Positions 57,301-64,000 of a DNA stretch of 64,000 nt are shown here, one piece after another. The notes under the pieces were generated by a model. It saw only the letters and a program-made list of their open reading frames with translations, had not been told where the DNA came from and did no database searches. A program made the position numbers and the translations under genes. The stretch is from an uncultured Oscillospiraceae bacterium (GTDB lineage Bacteria > Bacillota > Clostridia > Oscillospirales > Oscillospiraceae). Location of the stretch: positions 1 through 64,000 of the forward strand of contig CATLAL010000010.1 of assembly GCA_949878425.1 (NCBI GenBank). The letters run 5' to 3'. Every line of letters starts with the position of its first letter. Position 1 is the stretch's first letter.

Positions 57301-57519
57301 TCCCGAAAGTCAAGGCGTTTTTCCGCATTTTTCACGGAAATCAATTTTGTATATCCCAACGGATGCCCCGGTGAGGACGGCGGGGCCCGCATTTTTTCAC
57401 GCTGTTTACACGGGCAGAACCTGGAAGCTGTATTCACAATCTCAAACGCCGTCTGCGCGGGGCGGAGTGCGTTTTTTATTGGTGTTTCAGCGCCTCAATG
57501 GTTGCCGCCGGATCAAGGA

Positions 57520-57870
57520 CCCTGCCAAAGCAATAGGTCTGGCCCCCGCTCTCGTGGAGCAGCTTCGAGGACCAGAACGCCCTCCTCCCCGGCCCTCGGA
57601 CGGCGTCCGCCGCCTCCTGATAGCCCGGCGCATAGAGGAGAGGCCAAGGGTGATGGAGATGACCCGGATCTTCTCCCCCTCGGGGAGACTGCGGTTGATC
57701 TCCAGCGCCCGGTCGATCCCGTCGGCCACAATGGACAGATCATATGGCGTATCCGCTGTCAGTATAATGTGTGAAATCGCTGGCAATATAGTAGAGCTTG
57801 GCCCCGGGCGCTACCCCCACGTCCCTGCCCACGGCAATGCTGGCCACGGCGGAGCAGAAAGCACATGGTT
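57520..57870 (-). pseudogene. Subtilisin-like S8 peptidase, decayed
   Basis: Pieces in three frames line up in order: ASIAVGRDVGVAPGAKLYYI then ASDFTHYTD (57860-57740), PYDLSIVADGIDRALEINRS and LPEGEKIRVISITLGLSS (57750-57620), and EEGVLVLEA (57600-57560). These match consecutive parts of Clostridial S8 peptidases around the catalytic His and the substrate loop. At least two frameshifts are needed, and both ends are missing. Confidence 0.55.
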
Positions 57871-57916
57871 GCGTTGTCATCTTTGGCGGGCACAAAGCCC
57901 GCCTGCATCCTTCGCC

Positions 57917-58105
57917 TTACCCTGTGCTCCCTGCTCTCGCCTCCTTTTTTCTCATTATTTCTGGGAACTGCTCTAGGAGGACAAGCCGGGGGGGATTGCC
58001 CTGCCGGTACAGAGCTCCCCGGAGGACGTCCTCTGGGTTTGTCCGCTCACGGCGGACAAACTGCCCTGCATGCCGTCCGCGTCCGTCCTTCTGCTCTCTT
58101 TTCAT
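57917..58105 (-). CDS. Possible small basic protein, 62 aa
   Basis: ATG 58105 has GGGGAGGG five bases upstream; the product begins MKREQKDGRGRHAGQFVRRE, very basic. No family recognised. It lies immediately upstream of the S8 remnant on the same strand, so it may be the front end of that decayed gene or chance. Confidence 0.3.
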   Translation of the reverse strand: MKREQKDGRGRHAGQFVRRERTNPEDVLRGALYRQGNPPRLVLLEQFPEIMRKKEARAGSTG

Positions 58106-58148
58106 TTGTTCCCTCCCCTGGGAATTTGTCAAAATACACAAAAAATTG

Positions 58149-58177
58149 TTGACAAACCCACCCGCTCCTGGTATGAT
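58149..58177 (+). promoter_or_regulatory. Promoter of ridA-patB-pepP operon
   Basis: TTGACA (58149-58154), exactly 17 bases, TATGAT (58172-58177), 57 bases before the ridA ATG. Confidence 0.85.
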
Positions 58178-58234
58178 GCTGTTAGCACAAAAAATTTTAA
58201 GTCAACACTAAATTTTTGAACTAAAGGAGGAGTC

Positions 58235-58618
58235 ATGAAAAACATTGTTACGGCGGCCAACGCCCCCGCGGCCATCGGCCCCTACTCCCAGGCGGCGGAG
58301 CACCAGGGCGTCATCTATGTGTCCGGCCAGCTGCCCCTGGAGCCAGAGACCGGCGCGCTGAGCCAGGGGGACATCCAGTCCCAGACCCGCCTCATCCTCA
58401 CCAACATCTCCCACATCCTGGAGGCCGGCGGAAGCTGCCTGGCAAACGTGCTGAAGGCCACCATCCTCCTGAAGGATATGGCCGATTTCGCCGCCGTCAA
58501 TGAGGCCTACGCCGGATTCTTTCCGGAAAACCCTCCGGCCCGGGTCTGCTACCAGGTGGCCGCCCTGCCCAAAAACGCCAGCATTGAGATAGAAGTCATC
58601 GCGGCGAAGGGAGTGTGA
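58235..58618 (+). CDS. ridA: RidA-family enamine/imine deaminase
   Basis: A 127-residue trimeric enzyme that hydrolyses reactive 2-aminoacrylate and related imines formed by PLP enzymes. AAIGPYSQAAEHQGVIYVSG, QLPLEPETG, ANVLKATILLKDMADFAAVN, and PARVCYQVAALPKNASIEIE with the catalytic Arg (about 104) are all present. It precedes a C-S-lyase-type PLP enzyme by seven bases, whose product would be 2-aminoacrylate, so the pairing makes sense. AAAGGAGGAG lies before the ATG. Confidence 0.94.
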   Translation: MKNIVTAANAPAAIGPYSQAAEHQGVIYVSGQLPLEPETGALSQGDIQSQTRLILTNISHILEAGGSCLANVLKATILLKDMADFAAVNEAYAGFFPENPPARVCYQVAALPKNASIEIEVIAAKGV

Positions 58619-58625
58619 CGCCCCT

Positions 58626-59813
58626 ATGAACTGCTTTGAAGATAACGCCGTCAATCTGGATATACTGAGGAAGCGGGCCTTCAACGGCCGCTGGGCGGAG
58701 GTGGGCGAGGGCGTCGTCCCCCTGACGGCGGCGGACCCGGACTTCCAGGTGGAGCCCAAGGTGCTCCAGGCCATGAAGGACTATTTGGACGGAGGCTATC
58801 TCTCCTACACCCCCAAGCTGGGCTTCCCGGAGTTCCGGGAGGCCATTGCCCAGGGCATCAACGCCCGGAAGAGCGAGGGCGTCGAGCCGGATCTGGTCCT
58901 CCCCCTGGACAGCGCCGCCCGGGGCATGTACGTCATCGCCGGCGCGTTTCTGAAGCCCGGGGATGAGATGGTGATCTTTGACCCGGTGGACTTCCTGTTT
59001 AAGGAGTCCTGCCTGGCGGCGGGGGGCGTGCCGGTGCTGTTCCCGGCCCGGCCCAGGGCCGACGGCACGGGGCTGGAGCTGGGGGATCTGGAGGACTATA
59101 TCACGCCCAAGACCCGGATGATCGGCCTGTGCAACCCCCACAACCCCTGGGGGACGCTCTACACCCGGGAGGATCTGGAGCACATCCTGGACCTGGCCAA
59201 CCGGCACAACCTGTGGATCATGAACGACGAGATCTGGTCCGATATCGTCTATCCGGAGCAGCCCTTTCTCAGCATCAACCAGGTGGAAGGCGACAAGAGC
59301 CGGGTGATATCGGTCTACGGCTTCTCCAAGAGCTTCGGCGTGGCGGGTTTGCGCATCGGGTGCGTGTACTGCAACGACCGGGCGGTCTTTGACAAGCTGG
59401 TGGAGGAGTCCGCCGTGCTGACCACCGCCGGCGGCATCTGCTCCATCTCCCAGGTGGCGGGAACCGCCTGCATGCGCCACGGCTTTGAGCGGCTGGACGC
59501 CTTTTTGGTCCACCTGCGCCAGAACCGGGACTACGCCCTGGAGCGGCTGAGCCGCCTGGAGGGCATTACCTGCCGGAAGCCCCAGGCCACCTACCTCCTC
59601 TTCCCCGATATCACGGCCACGGGGCTCGCCAGCCAGGACTTCGCCGCCTTTATGGAGAAAGAGGTGAAGCTGGCCATTGTGCCCGGGACGGAGAAGTTCT
59701 TCGGCCCCGGCGCGGAGGGTCACATCCGCATCTGCTTCGCCACCAGCCGCGCCATCCTGAAGGAGGGCCTGGACCGGCTGGAGCGGGGCATGGAGCTTCT
59801 GAAAACACGGTAA
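58626..59813 (+). CDS. MalY/PatB-type PLP C-S lyase or aminotransferase
   Basis: A 395-residue class I/II PLP enzyme. LTAADPDFQVEPKVLQAMKD, LSYTPKLGFPEFREAIAQGI, LCNPHNPWGTLYTREDLEHI, IMNDEIWSDIVYP and SVYGFSKSFGVAGLRIG (PLP Lys) support it. MalY/PatB enzymes are usually cystathionine or cysteine-S-conjugate beta-lyases; a transaminase role is also possible. Cotranscribed with ridA and a proline peptidase. Confidence 0.85.
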   Translation: MNCFEDNAVNLDILRKRAFNGRWAEVGEGVVPLTAADPDFQVEPKVLQAMKDYLDGGYLSYTPKLGFPEFREAIAQGINARKSEGVEPDLVLPLDSAARGMYVIAGAFLKPGDEMVIFDPVDFLFKESCLAAGGVPVLFPARPRADGTGLELGDLEDYITPKTRMIGLCNPHNPWGTLYTREDLEHILDLANRHNLWIMNDEIWSDIVYPEQPFLSINQVEGDKSRVISVYGFSKSFGVAGLRIGCVYCNDRAVFDKLVEESAVLTTAGGICSISQVAGTACMRHGFERLDAFLVHLRQNRDYALERLSRLEGITCRKPQATYLLFPDITATGLASQDFAAFMEKEVKLAIVPGTEKFFGPGAEGHIRICFATSRAILKEGLDRLERGMELLKTR

Positions 59814-59829
59814 CAAGAGGAGGTCCGCC

Positions 59830-61146
59830 ATGTATCAAGCGCGCGTACTGTCCCTGCGGGAGCGGGAGAAGGTCCGGGACCGGTGGCTGGAGATCCGGCT
59901 GGAGCAGTTGCTGCCCCAGCTGATGGAGGAGACGGACATCGACATGTGGATCGTCACCTCCCAGGAGGGCAACGAGGACCCGGTGATGAAAACCCTGCTC
60001 CCCGCGCCCATGCTCACCAGCGGCCGCAGGACCATGCTGGTGTTCTTCCGGGGTCCGGACGGCGCTGTGGAGCGCCTCTCCATCTACCGGCCCGGCTCCT
60101 GCCTGGACAAGTTCTACCGGGCCATGTGGCTGAGCAACAGGGACGGCGACTGGTCCCAGTTCGCCTCCCTCTCCCCGGACAAGGGCATCAAAAACGGAAA
60201 CGTGGGAACCCCGGAGACCCAGCTGGAGTGCCTCAAGCGGGTGATCGACCAGCGAAACCCCAGAAAAATCGGCCTCAACTACAGCGCCGCGACCGCCTTC
60301 GGCGACGGCATCAGCCACAGCGCCTTTGAGCTCATCCGGGAGGGCATCGGCGAGGAGAACGCGGCCAGGATCGTCAGCGCGGAGCCCCTGGCCGTCCGCT
60401 GGCTGGAGACCCGGACCCGGGAGGAGATGGACGCCTATCAGGGCATCGTCATGCTGACGGAGAAGATTCTGGCCCAGGGCCTCTCCGGCGACGTGATCCA
60501 CCCGGGCGTCACCACCGCAGAGGATCTGGAGTGGTGGCTGATGCAGCGCTGCGAGGACCTGGGGCTTCGCCCCTGGTTCCCCTTCATGGTGGCCCTGCGC
60601 CGCCACGGGAACGTCGGCCTGTCCGGCAGCGTGGTGATCGAGGAGGGGGACATCATCCACTGCGACGTGGGCCTCTCCTATCTGGGGCTGTGCTCCGATA
60701 TCCAGGACAACGCCTACGTGCTGCGCCGGGGGGAGACCGAGCCCCCCAAGGGCATCCGGGACCTCTTTGAAACCGGCAAGCGGATGCAGGACATCGTCAC
60801 CGGCCAGATGGCCCTGGGCCGCACCGGCAACGAGATATTGTCCGCCAGCCTGGCCCAGGCGGAGCGGGAAGCCATCACCGGCATGGTCTACTCCCACCCC
60901 CTGGGGGTCTACGGCCACTCCGCCGGGCCCACCATCGGCCTGGTGGACAACCAGAAATTCGTCAAGGGGATGGGCTGCTACCCCGTCCACGACAACACGG
61001 CCTACGCCCTGGAGCTGAACGTCTACGGGCCCATCCCGGAGTGGGGCGGCCAGACGCTGATGCTGGGCATCGAGACCGACATCCTCTTTACCGGCGGAAG
61101 GGTGGAGTACCTCTACCGGCAGCAGGCCCTCCGCCTGGTCCGCTGA
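59830..61146 (+). CDS. M24-family Xaa-Pro aminopeptidase-like protein
   Basis: A 438-residue peptidase of the creatinase/aminopeptidase-P fold. The catalytic half has IIHCDVGLSYLGLCSDIQDN (two Asp ligands), MVYSHPLGVYGHSAGPTIGL (His ligand and catalytic His), and YALELNVYG (Glu ligand). The N-terminal half has MWIVTSQEGNEDPVM. Many of the usual ligands are present, though the second Glu is not obvious. It releases N-terminal residues before proline. GAGGAGG lies upstream; 16 bases after the previous gene. Confidence 0.85.
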   Translation: MYQARVLSLREREKVRDRWLEIRLEQLLPQLMEETDIDMWIVTSQEGNEDPVMKTLLPAPMLTSGRRTMLVFFRGPDGAVERLSIYRPGSCLDKFYRAMWLSNRDGDWSQFASLSPDKGIKNGNVGTPETQLECLKRVIDQRNPRKIGLNYSAATAFGDGISHSAFELIREGIGEENAARIVSAEPLAVRWLETRTREEMDAYQGIVMLTEKILAQGLSGDVIHPGVTTAEDLEWWLMQRCEDLGLRPWFPFMVALRRHGNVGLSGSVVIEEGDIIHCDVGLSYLGLCSDIQDNAYVLRRGETEPPKGIRDLFETGKRMQDIVTGQMALGRTGNEILSASLAQAEREAITGMVYSHPLGVYGHSAGPTIGLVDNQKFVKGMGCYPVHDNTAYALELNVYGPIPEWGGQTLMLGIETDILFTGGRVEYLYRQQALRLVR

Positions 61147-61258
61147 GGCGGTCCCGCCGAAGGCGGGCGAAACATGGGAGCTGTTGCTCCCGGCCCTTCA
61201 GCCCGGGAGTAATAGGATAAATGTGAACGCACAACAAGAACAACAAGGAGGAGAACGT

Positions 61259-62827
61259 ATGAAAAAGATCCTGTCCATCCTGCTGGCCCTTACCATGCTG
61301 CTGGCCCTTCTGGCCGGCTGCGGCGGCAAGAACAACAACCAGGACGGCCAGCCGTCCGGCAATCCCGGCGGCAGCCAGGGCGCTGACGCAGACCAGCCCG
61401 CCACCCGGGAGTCTCTGACCGTCGCCGTGGCCAGCGAGCCCAAGAGCCTGGACGCCCACGGCGCCAACGACAGCAGCTCCACCACCATTAAGCACCTCAT
61501 CTACGACACTCTGCTCCGGCAGGCCGAGGACGGCAGCGCCGCCCCCAACCTGGTGGAGAGCTGGGACTATGAGGACGACCTCACATTGAACCTCCACCTG
61601 CGCTCCGGCGTCAAGTTCCACAACGGCGAGACCCTGGACGCCGGCGACGTGCTCTACAACATCAAGCGGGCCTACGCCAGCGACTACGCCAACTGGATGG
61701 TCTCCACCGTGGACCTGGAGCAGAGCAAGGTGGTGGACGACACCACCGTTCAGCTGAAGCTGACGACCCCCACCGGCGCCATGCTGGCCCAGCTGTGCTT
61801 CCTCTACATTGTGGACGAGCAGACCGTGGAGGGCGGCACGGACATGGAGGAGGCCCCCATCGGAACCGGCCCCTTTGTCTTTGACAGCTGGTTCCGGGGC
61901 GACCGCATTGACCTGAAGACCAACCAGGAGTACTGGGGCACCGTGGCGCCCTTCAACACCCTCACCATGCGCGTCATCGGCGAGTCCTCCAGCCGCGCCA
62001 TGGAGATCGAATCCGGCGGTGTGGACATCGCCATCAACATCGCCTCCAACGACATGGCCAACCTGGACGCCAACCCCAACGTCACCCTCATGAGCGAGGC
62101 TGGCTACAGCAACTCCTTCATCGGCTTCAACTGCTCCACGGAGCCCTTCAACAACAAGACCCTGCGCCAGGCCGTCAGCTATGCCCTGGACCGGGCGTCC
62201 ATCGTGCAGGCGGTCTACAGCGGCACCGGCTCCCTGGCCAACGGTCCCATCGCCCCCACCATCTGGGGCTATGACCCCGACCTGGAGGGGTACAGCTACG
62301 ACGTGGAGAAGGCCAAGGCCCTGATGGCGGATGCCGGCTACCCCGACGGACTGGATGTCACGCTCACCATCAGCGACTCCCAGGAGCGGGTGGACATCGC
62401 GGAGATGGTCCAGAACCAGCTGGGCAAGATCGGCATCAACGTCACCGTGGAGCCCCTGGAGAACGCCACCTACCTGGACCGCATCATTGCCGCCGACTGT
62501 GAGATGTTCATCCTGGGCTGGGTGACCAACACCGGCGACGCGGACTACGGCATGTACGAGCCCTTCTACACCGGCCAGCCCACCTGGTCCAACACCGCCA
62601 CCTACAGCAACCCCGAGGTGGACAGGCTCCTGGACATCGGCAAGCAGAGCACTGACAGCGACGTGCGCTTCGACGCCTACTGCCAGGTGCAGCGGCTCCT
62701 GGTGGAGGACGCCCCCTGGGTGTTCCTGTGCAACAAGAACGAGTCCGCCGCCTGCCGGAGCGATATCCAGGGCTTCCAGGTCCCGCCCTCCGGCCGGTAT
62801 GAATTCAATACGATCACGTTTCACTGA
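61259..62827 (+). CDS. Peptide/oligopeptide-binding lipoprotein (SBP family 5)
   Basis: A 522-residue ABC solute receptor. Lipoprotein signal KKILSILLALTMLLALLAGC (Cys at about 21), an Asn/Gly/Asp-rich linker, then SLTVAVASEPKSLDAHGAND, VESWDYEDDLTLNLHLRSGV, FHNGETLDAGDVLYNI and LMADAGYPDGLDVTLTI, all SBP_bac_5 landmarks. It delivers peptides or nickel-type ligands to a permease not in this window. GGAGGAG precedes ATG 61259. A strong terminator follows at 62894, so the transporter components are elsewhere. Confidence 0.92.
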   Translation: MKKILSILLALTMLLALLAGCGGKNNNQDGQPSGNPGGSQGADADQPATRESLTVAVASEPKSLDAHGANDSSSTTIKHLIYDTLLRQAEDGSAAPNLVESWDYEDDLTLNLHLRSGVKFHNGETLDAGDVLYNIKRAYASDYANWMVSTVDLEQSKVVDDTTVQLKLTTPTGAMLAQLCFLYIVDEQTVEGGTDMEEAPIGTGPFVFDSWFRGDRIDLKTNQEYWGTVAPFNTLTMRVIGESSSRAMEIESGGVDIAINIASNDMANLDANPNVTLMSEAGYSNSFIGFNCSTEPFNNKTLRQAVSYALDRASIVQAVYSGTGSLANGPIAPTIWGYDPDLEGYSYDVEKAKALMADAGYPDGLDVTLTISDSQERVDIAEMVQNQLGKIGINVTVEPLENATYLDRIIAADCEMFILGWVTNTGDADYGMYEPFYTGQPTWSNTATYSNPEVDRLLDIGKQSTDSDVRFDAYCQVQRLLVEDAPWVFLCNKNESAACRSDIQGFQVPPSGRYEFNTITFH

Positions 62828-62893
62828 TTCCCGGAGCGCTCCGGGAGCCCGTCGGACGCCCTGGCGCTGAGCTGCGGCGCCGGCGTACGGATC

Positions 62894-62935
62894 GGGGTGC
62901 GGACACATGGCATGCAGGGTCCGCACCCCATTTTT
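62894..62935 (+). terminator. Terminator after the binding protein
   Basis: GGGGTGCGGAC (62894-62904) and GTCCGCACCCC (62919-62929) then ATTTTTATT. Confidence 0.85.
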
Positions 62936-62958
62936 ATTAAAGCGGATAAAAAAGTTTA

Positions 62959-63114
62959 GGCGCTGTTTGAAAAATGGGAATATGCCCAATGGCGAGGGAT
63001 TTTTTCGCCAGACGAAGCCAATTTGACGCCGGAATACTGGATGTATTGCAAGGAAACTTGGCAATGCACGGCGGACCCGCCGTTTGGGCATGTTGACATT
63101 TTTCAAACAAGCCC
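62959..63114 (+). mobile_element. Family A MITE-like element, copy 3
   Basis: 156 bp, termini GGCGCTGTTTGAAAAATG and CATTTTTCAAACAAGCCC, TA on both sides, same orientation as 35763-35924. Confidence 0.8.
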
Positions 63115-63205
63115 TAGGGCCGCCCCAGCCCTAAGCCGGCCAAAGGCCGGCCCACGGGGCGAAGCCCTGGCGGGTTTGGGCGGAGCCCAGCCTTCACTCG
63201 TTTTC
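63115..63205 (-). repeat. Family F GC-rich hairpin repeat, copy 4 (partial)
   Basis: On the minus strand: GAGTGAAGGCTGGGCTCC, then GGGCCGGCCTTTGGCCGGC and GGGCTGGGGCGGCCCTA. It directly abuts the family A copy. Confidence 0.6.
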
Positions 63206-63234
63206 AACTTGATCTGCCGTAAAGGAGATGCACA

Positions 63235-64000
63235 ATGAGCTATTTTGCCGCTGCCACGTGGCAGTTTTCCCGGAAGGGCGTCCAGGCCGCCGCGGCGGCC
63301 CTGGCGGAGGGCCTGAGCGCGCTGGACGCCATCGAGAGGGGGATCTCCGCCGTGGAGGACGACCCGGAGGTGCTCTCCGTGGGCCTGGGGGGCTACCCCA
63401 ACGGCCAGGGGGAGTGCGAGCTGGACGCCGGCATCATGGACGGCGCTACCCTGGGCACCGGCGCGGTGCTGGGCCTCAAGGGGTTCCCCCACCCCATCAG
63501 CGTGGCCCGCAGGCTGATGGAGCGCACCCCCCACACCGCCGTGGCCGGGACGGGGGCGGACGCCTTCGCCTTTGAGCAGGGCTTCCAGCGCCGGCAGGTC
63601 TTTCACCGCAGGGCCTATGACCGCTGGTTCGACATCCGGGAGCAGTACCTGAGCCGGGGGCAGAAGTACCCGCCCCTGGACGCCTGTACGGCGGGGCGCT
63701 ACGGCGCCACCGGCAACATCGAGCTGGACGACGTCAAGCGGGAGGGCGACGGGGACCGCAGCCACGACACCGTGGGCATGATCGCCCTGGACGCCGCCGG
63801 AAACCTGGCGGCGGGGACCTCCACCAGCGGCCTGTGGCTGAAGATCCCCGGCCGCATCGGCGATACGCCCATCATCGGCTCCGGCTTCTACGCGGACAGC
63901 GCCGCCGGCGCGGCGGTGGCCACCGGCGTGGGGGAGGAGATCATGCGCGGGTGCATGAGCTGCCTGGCGGTGCTCTACATGGGCGAGGGCCTGAGCGCCC
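63235..64000 (+). CDS. Ntn-type asparaginase/isoaspartyl peptidase (cut by window edge)
   Basis: The first 255 residues of a family-2 asparaginase/N4-(beta-N-acetylglucosaminyl)-asparaginase. LSVGLGGYPNGQGECELDAG and IMDGATLGTGAVLGLKGFPH form the alpha chain. Self-cleavage is expected before Thr179 in SHDTVGMIALDAAGNLAAGT, and STSGLWLKIPGRIGDTPIIG with YADSAAGAAVATGVGEEIM forms the beta chain. It would degrade isoaspartyl or glycosyl-asparagine substrates. AAAGGAG lies before ATG 63235. The last ~60 residues are outside the window. Confidence 0.88.
   Translation, partial: MSYFAAATWQFSRKGVQAAAAALAEGLSALDAIERGISAVEDDPEVLSVGLGGYPNGQGECELDAGIMDGATLGTGAVLGLKGFPHPISVARRLMERTPHTAVAGTGADAFAFEQGFQRRQVFHRRAYDRWFDIREQYLSRGQKYPPLDACTAGRYGATGNIELDDVKREGDGDRSHDTVGMIALDAAGNLAAGTSTSGLWLKIPGRIGDTPIIGSGFYADSAAGAAVATGVGEEIMRGCMSCLAVLYMGEGLSA

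Noticed and set aside
19871..63114. CRISPR array
   Set aside because: Repeated sequences are dispersed, about 160 bp long, with target duplications; no array of short repeats with spacers and no cas gene.
1..64000. tRNA or rRNA genes
   Set aside because: No cloverleaf with a GTTCGAATC-type T-arm and no rRNA signature sequence was seen; the ACCTTGAAAATTG tail at 51780 resembles rRNA-spacer ends but lacks flanking rRNA.

Overview
The window looks like a chromosome segment of a high-GC, gut-type Clostridia bacterium (Oscillospiraceae/Flavonifractor-like). This is inferred from strongly GC-rich, Gly/Ala/Arg-rich coding, Firmicutes-type gene sets (rpsF-ssb-rpsR, rpsO-pnp, rplU-prp-rpmA, long-form HPF, TIGR04255, DUF2975 plus small Xre) and clean AGGAGG ribosome sites. 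No rRNA or tRNA gene was recognised.

Bases 1-10540 are different: visibly less GC-rich, crowded with broken mobile-element genes (IS5-type transposase end, two serine-recombinase remnants, parB with truncation and frameshift, truncated Xre, truncated rtcB), and carrying a compact glycopeptide-resistance cluster. That cluster runs vanR-vanS, then a VanG-type D-Ala-D-Ser ligase, a VanXY D,D-peptidase, a soluble hexapeptide (serine acetyltransferase-like) enzyme and a soluble VanT-type racemase. The last four genes overlap by four bases each. The usual membrane half of VanT is missing and the acetyltransferase sits in its place, which is the most unusual system in the window. Phased direct repeats and a terminator-like hairpin lie in front of the ligase.

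Bases 10540-15340 hold tatD, two copies of a structured RNA with compensatory base changes (one in front of a secreted copper-amine-oxidase-N/carboxylesterase protein), and broken BglG and S-layer-homology genes. Bases 15340-22390 form a leftward citrate-metabolism block: citrate lyase citD-citE-citF, isocitrate dehydrogenase, a small monooxygenase-like protein and a YbhJ-like aconitase. Then follow a Smr protein, an EndoQ-like PHP nuclease fused to a UvrD-type helicase, a GntR-ABC transporter operon, prfB, a large hybrid histidine kinase, an MFS pair and an exported protein.

Bases 37500-40050 are translation genes (L27, Prp protease, L21, HPF). Bases 40250-45830 hold an esterase, galactokinase, GH36 alpha-galactosidase and uridine kinase. 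Bases 46000-53100 hold envelope and hypothetical genes, a nucleosidase and a DUF2975/Xre pair. Bases 53190-57300 hold pnp, rpsO, rpsR, ssb and rpsF. Bases 58149-64000 form an amino-acid/peptide salvage group: ridA, patB/malY-like lyase, Xaa-Pro peptidase, peptide-binding lipoprotein and an asparaginase-family hydrolase cut by the window edge.

Almost every intergenic gap is occupied by short repeats: several ~160 bp MITE-like families (A, B, C, D, H) with TA or TNA target duplications and a shared central motif, a hairpin family (E, nine copies), a GC-rich hairpin family (F) and a two-copy element (G). One element is nested inside another, and the IS at the left edge has the same terminus as family A.
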